DNA of 64,000 nt, taken from positions 1 to 64,000 of the forward strand of contig NZ_FOBD01000007.1 of the NCBI RefSeq assembly GCF_900109515.1. Direction: 5' to 3'. The DNA is from Paenibacillus sp. OK003. GTDB taxonomy: Bacteria; Bacillota; Bacilli; Paenibacillales; Paenibacillaceae. Below the pieces are notes generated by a model, which made no database searches, was not told the origin of the DNA, and saw only the letters and a program-made list of their open reading frames with translations. A program made the position numbers and the translations under genes. Shown here in pieces: positions 43,212 to 51,768 of this stretch; positions within the stretch are counted from its first letter, which is position 1; each line of letters begins with the position of its first letter.

Positions 43212-44194
43212 CCTACAAGGTCATTGTCGACGACAAATATGACATTACCAAGCTGGTGGAGACGATTACGCTGAAGGACTCGCTCGACCAGATTGCCTAT
43301 CAGGCCAACATCCGGCTGGCGGTGTCTGCGTCTTCGGGTCTGCCAGCGATCTCACCGGGTATGGCGGTGCGGATCAGCGGGATTCCTTTTGGCGAAAAAT
43401 CAATGGTCCACTTGCTGCACCCTGCGGTCATCTGGGAAGTGGAAAGCTCAAACAGCGGCACCAAGCGACTGTCCCTGACCGTCTACGACCGGATGATTTA
43501 TCTGGAAAAATCAGAGGACGAGTTCCTGCTGCCGAAAGACCAAACTGCCACGCAGCGACTCAAAACGTATGCTAAGGAATGGAAAATCCCATACGCCGCT
43601 CTACCGGATACCAAAACGAAGCTGAGCAAAGCGGTGTATCGGTCGCAGACGATTTTTTCGATGATGTTTGCCGATCTGAAGGAAACGGTGAAATCCGGTG
43701 GGGATATGTATCATCCGCGGATGACGCCCGGCGGGTTGCAGTTATTCAAGGTTGGCAGCAATGCGAAGGTGCACGAGCTGGATCGACTGATTGATCTGAC
43801 CCAGATGCGTACGCTCGAAGGCGCGGTCACCAGAGTTAAAGTGATGGCGGCCTCGGAGTCCAGCAGTGGCAAAGAAGTTCCTTCCAAAGTGCTCGCGATT
43901 GAGCAGGATGGTGTAGCCGAACTGGGCACACTGCAAAAGCTGATAGAGGACGATCAGGTGAAAACAGCGACTGCGGCCAAGAAGTTGGCGAAAAGCCGTC
44001 TGACGGGTATTCAGGAGACCTTTACCGTAACCGCACCGGATGTGAATACGATTCGTGCCGGAGACGCGGTGCTGCTCAAAGGGCTGAAACTGATCGTCAT
44101 GTCGGTTAGCCGTGATCTGTCCGCTGGACCTGGAACGATGACGTTGGAGCTGGGCACGGTCGAGATGGTGAAAAGGAGGGTTTACCTTGAATAA
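43208..44194 (+). CDS. Tail cassette A: baseplate hub protein (XkdQ, gpD/gp27-like)
   Basis: A 328-residue hub subunit connecting tube to spike. YKVIVDDKYDITKLVETITL, LTVYDRMIYLEKSEDEFLLP and AAKKLAKSRLTGIQETFTVT are shared in pattern with XkdQ and with the cassette B hub (54452-55462). The ATGA overlap with the LysM gene and the 8-bp overlap with the next gene show a compact baseplate operon. Confidence 0.87.
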   Translation: MTYKVIVDDKYDITKLVETITLKDSLDQIAYQANIRLAVSASSGLPAISPGMAVRISGIPFGEKSMVHLLHPAVIWEVESSNSGTKRLSLTVYDRMIYLEKSEDEFLLPKDQTATQRLKTYAKEWKIPYAALPDTKTKLSKAVYRSQTIFSMMFADLKETVKSGGDMYHPRMTPGGLQLFKVGSNAKVHELDRLIDLTQMRTLEGAVTRVKVMAASESSSGKEVPSKVLAIEQDGVAELGTLQKLIEDDQVKTATAAKKLAKSRLTGIQETFTVTAPDVNTIRAGDAVLLKGLKLIVMSVSRDLSAGPGTMTLELGTVEMVKRRVYLE

Positions 44195-44597
44195 AGATGA
44201 TCCGTACGGGCATTTTGCCGAGGTCATGCGGGGTGCGATGAGCACACATTCTCGTCAGGCTGTGAGCGGGCTGGGCGCGGTACTGGGCACGATGACCTCA
44301 TCCGGCGTGAAGTTGGATGATTTCAAGCACGAAGTGCAGGACTATCTCGTGGCCGAGCTGCCGGGCACGCTTGGACTGCCGGAGCGCGAGGCTGCTGGCG
44401 CGATTTCCGGTATACCTGACGTGGCAAACGGCGGAACGACGGGAACGGGAAGGTTTCTTTTGCAAAAAGGGGAAGTGGAAGAAGCGGTGTGGTCTCTTGG
44501 TAAAGGATTGAAAGCTGGAGACCGTGTGCTGGCGATGCGGGTGAATGGCGGTAACGACATTGTGGTGCTGTGTAAGGTGGTGAGTGCGCATGCCTAG
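44187..44597 (+). CDS. Tail cassette A: DUF2577 protein (XkdR-like)
   Basis: A 136-residue baseplate-region protein starting at TTG 44187 behind AAGGAGGG. The C-terminal half (LGKGLKAGDRVLAMRVNGGN, DIVVLCKVV) is the small OB-like DUF2577 domain, shared with the 85-residue cassette B protein. The longer N-terminal part, including a Gly/Thr-rich stretch, is specific to A. It may be the central spike or a hub plug; its role in PBSX-type tails is not established. Confidence 0.75.
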   Translation: MNKDDPYGHFAEVMRGAMSTHSRQAVSGLGAVLGTMTSSGVKLDDFKHEVQDYLVAELPGTLGLPEREAAGAISGIPDVANGGTTGTGRFLLQKGEVEEAVWSLGKGLKAGDRVLAMRVNGGNDIVVLCKVVSAHA

Positions 44598-45045
44598 TTT
44601 GTTCCCGGAAACGGGTTTGGTATGGGGAGATGAGGAAGATCTGTCGGGGGAGGCTTCGGAAGAGGTACGATTTGGACGGAGCTGGCGATTCGATTACGAT
44701 GCGGGGGATTTTGTGCTGACTCCAAGTGGCAAAGTTGCTGCGGCGGGTGCTCATGAAGCCTGGGTGCAATGGTGTATTAAGACCGTGAAAACGCCGCGGT
44801 ACAGACATGTGATTTACTCCCGAAACTATGGATCGGAGCTGGATGAGTTGATTGGTCAGGGGGACAGCCGGGGCGTGATGGAAAGTGAGATCACCCGGAT
44901 GGTGACGGAGACGTTGCTTGCTGATCCACGCACGGATTCGGTGGACCAATTTACGTTCGATTGGAATCGGGAGCAGTGCATGTTCTCGTGTCGTGTGGCG
45001 AGTGTGCAGGAAGAGATGTTTATTTTGGAAAGTGAGGTGATCTGA
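44590..45045 (+). CDS. Tail cassette A: DUF2634 baseplate wedge protein (XkdS, gp25-like)
   Basis: A 151-residue gp25/W-type wedge protein that joins sheath to baseplate. Signature: WCIKTVKTPRYRHVIYSRNY with GSELDELIG, MESEITRMVTETLLADPRTD and DSVDQFTFDW. ATG 44590 is taken (a GTG two codons earlier is possible). Overlaps the preceding gene by 8 bp. Confidence 0.87.
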   Translation: MPSLFPETGLVWGDEEDLSGEASEEVRFGRSWRFDYDAGDFVLTPSGKVAAAGAHEAWVQWCIKTVKTPRYRHVIYSRNYGSELDELIGQGDSRGVMESEITRMVTETLLADPRTDSVDQFTFDWNREQCMFSCRVASVQEEMFILESEVI

Positions 45046-45049
45046 CGGG

Positions 45050-46189
45050 ATGGCTGAGATTCCGCGTTATTTGGAGGACCAGACGGAGGAACAGATTATG
45101 CAGCGTATGCTGGATCGTCTGCCCGCGGATCTGGATAAGTCGGAGGGTTCGTTTCTGTGGGATGCGGAGGCTCCAGTTGCCTTTATGCTGTCTGAGGCGG
45201 CATTGTGGGCGCAGGAATTACTGCGGCGCGGGTTTGCGAGTACGGCAGCGAGCAGTGATCCGAATTTTCGTTCGGAAGAGTTGGATCTGCGGGCGGGGGA
45301 GCATGGCATTACGCGGCGGGCTGCTGTAGTGGCGCAAGGTACAGTGAAGTTTGCTGGTACGCCGGGGAAAGTGGTGCCTGCGGGTACGGTTGTGGCGACT
45401 TTGGCGGATGAAATCTCCGGTGAGGCTTCGCTGGAATATGAAACGGTTGGTCGTGTGGAGTTGGATGCAGATGGACTAGGTAGTGTTGGCGTGCGGGCGC
45501 TCGTTGCCGGAAAAGAAAGCAATGTGCCTGCGGGCACCGTGACCGTGCTGTCCACACCAGTGAGTGGCGTTACCTCTGTTACTAATGTGGAGGTGATTAA
45601 AGGCGGTGCGGATGTTGAGGCAGATACGGCGCTGCTGGAACGCTTTTATGCTAAAGTCCGCAATCAGGGGACAAGCGGTAACAAATCGCAATATGTGCAA
45701 TGGGCCAGTGAGGTTCCAGGTGTGGGTGCAACGCGTGTGATCCCGTTGTGGCAGGGGCCGGGCACGGTGGGATTGTATCTGCTGGATACGGACAAACGTG
45801 CCGCGGGTAGCGATCTGGTAGCGGCGGTGCAGAAATACGTAGACCCAACGCAGGATGGACAGGGTGAAGGCGTTGCCCCGGCTGGCCCGGTTGTGACGGT
45901 GATGCCGGCAGAGGAAGTGCCGATGAACATTCAGGTGAAGCTGACGCTGGCAAGCGATGCGACGTTGGCCGATGTAAGGGCGTTGATCGAACGCGGGGTG
46001 ACTGCGTATCTGAAACAGTTGGCTTTTGCCGACCCACTTGTACGTTACACCCGCATTGCCGCGATTCTGCTCGACATCCCGCCAATTATCGACTATTCGG
46101 AGCTGACCGTAAACGGGGTAAGCGACCAGAATATTGAGATGACCGCGAGTCAGGTGGCGGTTCTGGGGGCGGTGGATGTGCATGAGTAG
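45050..46189 (+). CDS. Tail cassette A: baseplate J-like protein (XkdT)
   Basis: A 379-residue baseplate J/gp6-like wedge protein. The N-terminal MAEIPRYLEDQTEEQIMQRM and DLDKSEGSFLWDAEAPVAFM are typical. Middle: YAKVRNQGTSGNKSQYVQWA and VGATRVIPLWQGPGTVGLYL. C-terminus: KQLAFADPLVRYTRIAAILL and DIPPIIDYSELTVNG. These blocks recur almost unchanged in cassette B. In A it is followed by 137 bp before the DUF2313 gene, unlike the overlap in B. Confidence 0.93.
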   Translation: MAEIPRYLEDQTEEQIMQRMLDRLPADLDKSEGSFLWDAEAPVAFMLSEAALWAQELLRRGFASTAASSDPNFRSEELDLRAGEHGITRRAAVVAQGTVKFAGTPGKVVPAGTVVATLADEISGEASLEYETVGRVELDADGLGSVGVRALVAGKESNVPAGTVTVLSTPVSGVTSVTNVEVIKGGADVEADTALLERFYAKVRNQGTSGNKSQYVQWASEVPGVGATRVIPLWQGPGTVGLYLLDTDKRAAGSDLVAAVQKYVDPTQDGQGEGVAPAGPVVTVMPAEEVPMNIQVKLTLASDATLADVRALIERGVTAYLKQLAFADPLVRYTRIAAILLDIPPIIDYSELTVNGVSDQNIEMTASQVAVLGAVDVHE

Positions 46190-46326
46190 TGTTGGGCAGA
46201 TGATGGATGAGGAAGTAGTTTTGGAGTGTGGAGACCAAGAAAGATTGGGAGAAGTACGCCGATCTGAGTTGAAGCTGGTGAGCGAGACGCTCCATATTGA
46301 TGTGCAAGGAAGGGAGGGGACAGGGC

Positions 46327-46917
46327 ATGAGTGCTCCTTCTACTGTAGATGTTGGACTGACGAGTGAGAAAGGGCGGGAACTGTTCTCGTATTTGCCGAG
46401 ATATTACGAGACTTCGCGTGTCATGCAGGCCGATATGCAGGCCAAAGGCAGTGAAATGGATCTGCTTTACAAGGCGCTGGATGAGACGTTGGAGCAGTTC
46501 TTTGTACGCACGGCGACGTGGGGGCTGGACTTCTGGGAAGAAGAGCTTGGCATTGAGACAGATCGTCTCAAACCTGTGGAACAAAGGCGTGCCGTGGTAG
46601 AGTCGAAACTGCGCGGGGCAGGAAAGTTCTCGGGCAGGCAGGTTGCGAATGTGGCTGAGGCGTATGATGGGGGCAAGGTAGATGTGACATTTCAGCCGGA
46701 AACGTGGAGTTTTACGGTGAGCTTTGTGGATACGATGGGCAGCCCGCCCAATATCGATGATCTCAAACGTGCGATTGAAGAATTGAAACCGGCCCACATG
46801 GCCGTGGAATATAGATATCGTTATCTGGTCTGGGATGATCTGGACGACAAACAGATGACATGGGACGAACTCGATGCCGCGTCCTTGACGTGGAATGAAC
46901 TGGAGGTGTGGGCGTAA
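46327..46917 (+). CDS. Tail cassette A: DUF2313 protein (YmfQ/XkdU-like)
   Basis: A 196-residue protein linking baseplate to fibre (gpI-like). KGRELFSYLPRYYETSRVMQ at the start, LKPVEQRRAVVESKLRGAGK and FSGRQVANVAEAYDGGKVDV, and the end FVDTMGSPPNIDDLKRAIEE with LKPAHMAVEYRYRYL are hallmarks. A short WDDL/WDELD/WNELE repeat closes the protein. ATG 46327 follows GGGAGGGG. The next ATG overlaps the stop. Confidence 0.9.
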   Translation: MSAPSTVDVGLTSEKGRELFSYLPRYYETSRVMQADMQAKGSEMDLLYKALDETLEQFFVRTATWGLDFWEEELGIETDRLKPVEQRRAVVESKLRGAGKFSGRQVANVAEAYDGGKVDVTFQPETWSFTVSFVDTMGSPPNIDDLKRAIEELKPAHMAVEYRYRYLVWDDLDDKQMTWDELDAASLTWNELEVWA

Positions 46918-47513
46918 TGCCAAAAGAAACAGATCGACTGAAATTGCCTCTTCCCTTGGGGAACGAGAATGTGACCCGAGAGAGTATTAACAGGATTTTT
47001 GAAAAGATTGACGTAGGCGTTGCAACACGTGAATCCATCCTTATACCTGCGGAATCGGATCTTAATAGCTATATTACAGAAGGGGAATATTATTGCCCAA
47101 CGAATGCCACAGTAGGAACTTTAGCTAATTCTCCAGTAGGAGTAGCCTTTCATTTGACGATAGAAAGACATGCTGGTGTGGTCCAAACTCTAACAACCTT
47201 TGAACCGAGTAACCTACAAGTTTTTCAAAGGAACTACTATGTCGGATGGGGTCCATGGATAAAGGTACCTACAAGGGATGATATTGAAGAGGTAAAGGTA
47301 TACACCGATCAGAAAATCGGGGAAATCGTTATTAATGATGCATCCATAACAGATAAGGGTATCGTCCAACTGTCCAACGCAGTTGATGGCACCCGTGAAG
47401 ATTTGGCTGCTACGGAGAAGGCTGTTAGGGATGCGAGGGTTGCGGCTGAGAAGAATATTAAAGACTATACAGACGTGACTCTCGATCAATCAAACCTATG
47501 GGGGACAATATAA
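46917..47513 (+). CDS. Tail cassette A: tail fibre protein with pyocin-knob-like domain
   Basis: A 198-residue fibre. The N-terminal attachment segment is KETDRLKLPLPLGNENVTRE. The knob-like domain (about residues 50-115: ITEGEYYCPTNATVGTLANS with PVGVAFHLTIERHAGVVQTL and FQRNYYVGWGPWIKVP) resembles those at the tips of R-type pyocin fibres. Then comes a fibre repeat, ITDKGIVQLSNAVDGTREDL with AATEKAV, and a helical end. It is much shorter than the cassette B fibre. Base composition is AT-richer than the baseplate genes from about 47040 onward, as for exchanged specificity genes. Confidence 0.78.
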   Translation: MPKETDRLKLPLPLGNENVTRESINRIFEKIDVGVATRESILIPAESDLNSYITEGEYYCPTNATVGTLANSPVGVAFHLTIERHAGVVQTLTTFEPSNLQVFQRNYYVGWGPWIKVPTRDDIEEVKVYTDQKIGEIVINDASITDKGIVQLSNAVDGTREDLAATEKAVRDARVAAEKNIKDYTDVTLDQSNLWGTI

Positions 47514-47822
47514 ATGGCGATAACAACTAAAAGGTTTTATAGAGGAGTTTTGGGTACGAGTCTTACCACTCTTTATGCAGTTCCAAGTGGAGCAAGATCT
47601 ATTATAAAAGCTATCACGGTCTGTAATTATGGTACAACTGATCAAACATTTAGTTTAAACATAGCAGGGACTTGGATTGTATCGTCTCATTTAGTAAAGG
47701 CGCGTGACACTATTGTCATACCGTTTCTTGATCAAGTAGTTCATTCTGGTGAGGAAATAGGTGCATTTGCTTCCATTTCAAGTGCAGTGAACGTATACAT
47801 TAGTGGTAAAGAGGTGGTGTAA
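47514..47822 (+). CDS. Tail cassette A: small beta-rich tail-associated protein
   Basis: A 102-residue protein, entirely short strands (GTSLTTLYAVPSGARSIIKA, ITVCNYGTTDQTFSLNIAG, VYISGKEVV), of a kind found after fibre genes in Bacillus phages. Start is adjacent to the fibre stop. Possibly a fibre tip, adaptor or chaperone. AT-rich like its neighbours. There is no counterpart in cassette B. Confidence 0.6.
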   Translation: MAITTKRFYRGVLGTSLTTLYAVPSGARSIIKAITVCNYGTTDQTFSLNIAGTWIVSSHLVKARDTIVIPFLDQVVHSGEEIGAFASISSAVNVYISGKEVV

Positions 47823-47824
47823 TA

Positions 47825-48391
47825 ATGCCTACTTTGGATAAATTCACTTTAGATAATTTTGAATTAAGTGCACCGGACCTCGCCAACTATCAATTTACCA
47901 GTCCTACTATTAATGGAGGAAGTTCGGTATTTTCAGGAAATACTGCAGGCACAGTTTTTTACACTTTCGCTACATTTCCTGTAGGAACAAAATTAATATC
48001 TTTGGTGACGACTTCAACCAACGAATATGTACCGCGGATTCGAATTGGCTCTGGAAGCGGTATTGATGCCATTCTTGCCTTAAGGGATTCTAACGGTGTT
48101 TTATGGCAGGTTGGGAACAGGGTTTATGGTTCTGCAACTAACGAAGGGATTACAAATTTTCTGCATGCTCAAATTGATTTAGTTAGTGGTCAAAACGTTT
48201 GTTCTTGTGTGACATCTAACGGTATGTACTATGCAAACTCATCAGTGGCATGGACAGTAGTTCAAAATAGCAAGCCGACTGCTTTCAATGTCAACGGTCC
48301 CTTGTCGCTAGTTGTTGCTTTACGTGCTGCAGCTACATCTTCTGGTCAAGTTGACTATTTCATGCAAAATACAAGGCTCATCTCAGTCTGA
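47825..48391 (+). CDS. Tail cassette A: unknown protein of the specificity module
   Basis: A 188-residue protein with no recognised domain. The N-terminal LDKFTLDNFELSAPDLANYQ looks like an attachment peptide; the rest is predicted beta (FYTFATFPVGTKLISLVTTS, LWQVGNRVYGSATNEGITNF). It lies last in cassette A, after the knob fibre, where receptor-binding proteins sit. AT-rich. Candidate receptor-binding tip by position only. Confidence 0.5.
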   Translation: MPTLDKFTLDNFELSAPDLANYQFTSPTINGGSSVFSGNTAGTVFYTFATFPVGTKLISLVTTSTNEYVPRIRIGSGSGIDAILALRDSNGVLWQVGNRVYGSATNEGITNFLHAQIDLVSGQNVCSCVTSNGMYYANSSVAWTVVQNSKPTAFNVNGPLSLVVALRAAATSSGQVDYFMQNTRLISV

Positions 48392-48506
48392 ATGGATAAA
48401 CAGAGAACTAAATAGAAAGACAGTCTAAGTGGAGATGAGAGGGAAGTTATTCAAGTTGATGACTACCTTATACTTTAAATTCTGATCGATTCAAAGGAGG
48501 TGAAAC

Positions 48507-48935
48507 ATGACCGCAAGCCAACTTAACACTGCCATCGCTGACGCTCTGACTCAGCATTTTCCTAACCTCCCGATCCACCCAGCAACGGGCACCAGCCCCA
48601 CCGCGGACACTAAAGGCATCACCTACCGCCTGCTGTCCGCTCAACTCACTCGGGAACGCAGCGATCGCTTCGTGCAATCCCATGCCTTCGAAATCCGCTG
48701 GCTAGAAGCAGAGAATATCCCGGCGACCCTGCCGGACGAGCTGTTCGAAGCACTGGAAACCATCGACGTAGAGGGCACACCCTATCGAGCAACGGAACTG
48801 CGTTGGGAGACAGATAACGACAAACCACGATTACTTGTGTACTACACCATGCGAACCGTCAAAGTGTCGGGGTCTGCCACTACCATGCAACAACTGGAAC
48901 AGCGCCCTACCACACTTAAAGCTACGAATGAATAA
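48507..48935 (+). CDS. Tail cassette B: tail-terminator-like minor structural protein
   Basis: A 142-residue protein opening cassette B. LNTAIADALTQHFPNLPIHP, RSDRFVQSHAFEIRWLEAEN and YRATELRWETDNDKPRLLVY fit small phage tail completion proteins (DUF6838-like). AAAGGAGGTG is placed well before the ATG. Functional equivalent of the 303-residue first gene of cassette A, but the sequence similarity is not obvious. Confidence 0.6.
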   Translation: MTASQLNTAIADALTQHFPNLPIHPATGTSPTADTKGITYRLLSAQLTRERSDRFVQSHAFEIRWLEAENIPATLPDELFEALETIDVEGTPYRATELRWETDNDKPRLLVYYTMRTVKVSGSATTMQQLEQRPTTLKATNE

Positions 48936-48956
48936 TAATCAAATGAGGGGATTTAC

Positions 48957-49193
48957 ATGAAAGGAATGGGAAGCGTGTTGGCGATGTTTACGAAGAAAGA
49001 ACCGGAGAATAAGAAACCAGAAACTGAGCGGGTAACCAACCAGAAATACAACAAAGCACAGTTCGCCGAATCTCGGCAACTGAGCCGAATGGAAAAGGAC
49101 ATTTTGGCAGCCGTGCTGCTGGAACATGAAACATACACCATGGAAGAAGCACAGCAACACATCCAACAATTTATGAATGGGGAGGCACAATAA
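48957..49193 (+). CDS. Tail cassette B: small protein preceding sheath
   Basis: A 78-residue protein. The Lys/Glu-rich N-terminus is disordered; the C-terminal half (MEKDILAAVLLEHETYTMEE, then AQQHIQQFMNGEAQ) corresponds to the cassette A small protein at 37880-38086. The stop shares a base with the sheath ATG, as in A. Function unknown, conserved by position in both cassettes. Confidence 0.65.
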   Translation: MKGMGSVLAMFTKKEPENKKPETERVTNQKYNKAQFAESRQLSRMEKDILAAVLLEHETYTMEEAQQHIQQFMNGEAQ

Positions 49194-50509
49194 TGGCTGG
49201 AGGAACATGGACGACTCAAAACAAGGTACGCCCCGGCGTATATATGAATTTTGCATCAGAGGGCTCCTTGCCGGGTACGGTAGGTGAGCGAGGAACAGTG
49301 GCTTTGGCACTTCCTTTGTCTTGGGGACAAGCAGGTACGATCTTGACGGTACAAGCAGGTGAGGATGTACAAGCCAAACTGGGCTATGACTGGACAGCGC
49401 CGCAATTGCTGCTTATTCGCGAGGCATTGAAACGGGCACAGACTTTGCTACTTTATCGTTTGAATGCAGGGACAAAAGCCAAGGCAACCTTGGACAAACT
49501 GACAGTGACAGCCCAACACGGCGGCGCACGCGGTAATGATCTGGCTATTGTAATCTCCACCAATATCAATGAACCGGAACAATTGGATGTCTCCACTTTG
49601 CTAGCGGGTATAGAAGTAGACAAACAAACCGCGTCTACCATCGAAGCTCTGGAATCCAACGCATACGTTACATTTACTGGTGAAGGGGCACTCACAGCTA
49701 CTGCGTCACTACCACTAACAGGTGGATTGGATGATACAGCAACCAACCAGGAGCATGCCGATTTCCTGACCAAGCTAGAGGTGCTGGATTTTAACACGGT
49801 CGGTCTGATCTCAGACGATGCCACACTCAAGTCGGTCTACACAGCCTACATCAAGCGCTTGCGTGATACCGAAGGCAAGAAAGTGCAACTGGTTCTGTCC
49901 GATTATCCGGCTGCAGACCATGAAGGTATTATCAGTGTCAAAAATGGTGTTGTTCTCACAGACGGTACCGTTCTTACGCCAGAACAAACCGTAGCATGGA
50001 CTGCCGGCGCAACAGCGGGAGCTAACCTGAATGAATCCCTGACGTTCCGCGCCTATGACGATGCGGTGGATGTGAATGGCAGATTGACACATAGCGAGAC
50101 AGAAGCAGCATTGCGTAATGGCGAGTTTGTGTTTACGGCGAGCAGCAACCGCGCAGTGGTAGAGCAGGACGTGAATACATTCCGTTCCGTTACACCGGAT
50201 AAGGCACGTCATTTTGCCAAAAACCGTGTGGTGCGTGTTCTCGATGGGATTGCTAACGATATGAAACGGATCTTCGAGTCCTATTACATCGGCAAAGTGA
50301 ACAACAACGAAGATGGGCGCAGCCTGTTCCGTTCCCAATGTGTCACCTACCTGAAGCAGCTTCAGGATATCGGGGCGATTCAAAATTTTGATTCCAAAAC
50401 TGATATCACAGTTGCTCCAGGCAATGAAACGGACAGTATTCTGATCGAGATTCAGGTCCAACCTGTGGATTCCGTTGAAAAAGTATATATGAAAGTGAAG
50501 GTGGTTTAA
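49193..50509 (+). CDS. Tail cassette B: contractile tail sheath protein
   Basis: A 438-residue sheath, homologous to but clearly diverged from the cassette A sheath. Shared: MAGGTWTTQNKVRPGVYMNF at the N-terminus, NESLTFRAYDDAVDVNGRLT against NESTTYAPSPFDDVTRRWTR in A, and IANDMKRIFESYYIGKVNNN near the C-terminus. It is about 50 residues shorter, mostly in the middle. This divergence argues for an old duplication or independent acquisition rather than a recent copy. Confidence 0.93.
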   Translation: MAGGTWTTQNKVRPGVYMNFASEGSLPGTVGERGTVALALPLSWGQAGTILTVQAGEDVQAKLGYDWTAPQLLLIREALKRAQTLLLYRLNAGTKAKATLDKLTVTAQHGGARGNDLAIVISTNINEPEQLDVSTLLAGIEVDKQTASTIEALESNAYVTFTGEGALTATASLPLTGGLDDTATNQEHADFLTKLEVLDFNTVGLISDDATLKSVYTAYIKRLRDTEGKKVQLVLSDYPAADHEGIISVKNGVVLTDGTVLTPEQTVAWTAGATAGANLNESLTFRAYDDAVDVNGRLTHSETEAALRNGEFVFTASSNRAVVEQDVNTFRSVTPDKARHFAKNRVVRVLDGIANDMKRIFESYYIGKVNNNEDGRSLFRSQCVTYLKQLQDIGAIQNFDSKTDITVAPGNETDSILIEIQVQPVDSVEKVYMKVKVV

Positions 50510-50510
50510 G

Positions 50511-50969
50511 ATGGCATTTTTGAAAGCAAGCGACACAATCTCCGGCCAGGAAGGCCGCGCATACGCAACGATTAACGGACAAACTGAAGAAATGTTTTAT
50601 GTGAAGACACTTGAAGCAACCGTGGAAAAGCAAAAAGCAGAGGTTAAAACCCTTGGCCGACGCGGTGTACAGCACAAAGCAACTGGTTGGTCTGGCTCGG
50701 GTTCTATGACGATCTTTTATACCACATCCCGTTTCCGCGAGCTGATGCTCCAGTACATGCAGAATGGTGTGGACACGTACTTCGACATTGAAGTGACCAA
50801 CGAAGATCCTTCCTCTACGATTGGCAAACAGACCGTGACCCTCAAAGGCGTCAACCTCGACAGTGTGATCATAGCATCCCTGGATACCGAGGCGGAGGCA
50901 CTGGAGGAAGAAGTGAGCTTTACGTTTGAAGATGTCGATATGCCTGTATCGTTCAATCTGCCGAAGTAA
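50511..50969 (+). CDS. Tail cassette B: tail tube protein
   Basis: A 152-residue tube subunit, one base after the sheath stop. EGRAYATINGQTEEMFYVKT, GRRGVQHKATGWSGSGSMTI and EAEALEEEVSFTFEDVDMPV follow the same pattern as the cassette A tube, including the closing SFTFE..D motif. It should assemble with the cassette B sheath. Confidence 0.92.
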   Translation: MAFLKASDTISGQEGRAYATINGQTEEMFYVKTLEATVEKQKAEVKTLGRRGVQHKATGWSGSGSMTIFYTTSRFRELMLQYMQNGVDTYFDIEVTNEDPSSTIGKQTVTLKGVNLDSVIIASLDTEAEALEEEVSFTFEDVDMPVSFNLPK

Positions 50970-51024
50970 TGTAGCGGGGAAAACATAATGATTTGAGATT
51001 TATTAAGAGTATAAATAAATTAGT

Positions 51025-51049
51025 AACGGGTTTGTAAAAGAAACCTGTT
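51025..51049 (+). other. Hairpin between tube and chaperone genes (cassette B)
   Basis: AACGGGTTT, 7-base loop, AAACCTGTT (8 of 9 pairs), no T-run. It occupies the same place as the hairpin in cassette A, so it may be an mRNA processing or stability element limiting the 3' genes. Confidence 0.4.
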
Positions 51050-51145
51050 CAACTTGCCTGTGTTACGGGCTATTTGGCGTTTCAAAATTACTGCTCTTCG
51101 CCGCTTCTTGCAGCGGGGAGCCTAACTTTAGAGGAGGAACAATAC

Positions 51146-51568
51146 ATGAGTGGATTGAGTATGTTTTTTGCCCAAAATGCAGCAACAGATACAACGGAGG
51201 AGTTTATCGTATCCCCCCGATTCAAAGATGATAAAGGAGAGCCAGTAGCTTGGAAACTGCGCAGCATGACCGAGGACGAAAACCAGGAATGCCGCAAAGC
51301 GGCTACCCGCAAAATTAAGGGCAAGAACGGTGTCTATACACCCGACATCGATGCGAATGATTACATGGCCCGCCTGATGAGCGCAAGTGTAGTATTTCCC
51401 GATCTGAAAAATGCAGAACTCCAGCGTTCATATGGCGTAATGGGCGCGGAATCGCTTTTGCGGAAAATGCTGTTGCCTGGGGAATTTGCTTCGCTCGGCG
51501 ATCAGGTTCAGAAGCTGAACGGCTTCAATCAGGACATGAACGAACTGGTGGATGACGTAAAAAACTAA
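51146..51568 (+). CDS. Tail cassette B: tail assembly chaperone, short form
   Basis: A 140-residue chaperone. VSPRFKDDKGEPVAWKLRSM, YMARLMSASVVFPDLKNAEL and AESLLRKMLLPGEFASLGDQ are typical of XkdN-like proteins. ATG 51146 follows AGAGGAGG. The last codons are GTA AAA AAC then TAA: the in-frame heptamer A AAA AAC at 51559-51565 directly before the stop, the same as in cassette A. Confidence 0.85.
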   Translation: MSGLSMFFAQNAATDTTEEFIVSPRFKDDKGEPVAWKLRSMTEDENQECRKAATRKIKGKNGVYTPDIDANDYMARLMSASVVFPDLKNAELQRSYGVMGAESLLRKMLLPGEFASLGDQVQKLNGFNQDMNELVDDVKN

Positions 51569-51747
51569 TTAAAGAGGGCGATTCCGAAGCCAATCTGGCT
51601 TATTACGCTCTCCATGAATTGAACATTTTGCCGCACGAGCTAATGGCCTTTTCCATGCGAGAACGAGCGGCGATCTATGCGATGATCTCCATCCGGGTGG
51701 AAGAAGAGAAGAAAGAACGGTCCAAGAATCGCGCCCGGAAGAAATAA
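51565..51747 (+). CDS. Tail cassette B: chaperone -1 frameshift extension (T part)
   Basis: After a -1 slip reading continues CTA ATT AAA GAG for 60 codons to TAA at 51745-51747, giving a fusion of about 200 residues. The extension (EANLAYYALHELNILPHELM, FSMRERAAIYAMISIRVEEE, basic end RARKK) resembles tail chaperone C-terminal parts. No start codon with a ribosome site lies near its beginning, so frameshifting is the natural way to make it. Confidence 0.8.
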   Translation, partial: LIKEGDSEANLAYYALHELNILPHELMAFSMRERAAIYAMISIRVEEEKKERSKNRARKK

Positions 51748-51768
51748 AAGGAAAGGAGGGAGAAATGA

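Noticed and set aside
46176..46367. 63-codon frame between the J and DUF2313 genes of cassette A
   Set aside because: It overlaps both neighbours, has no good ribosome site and no counterpart in cassette B.
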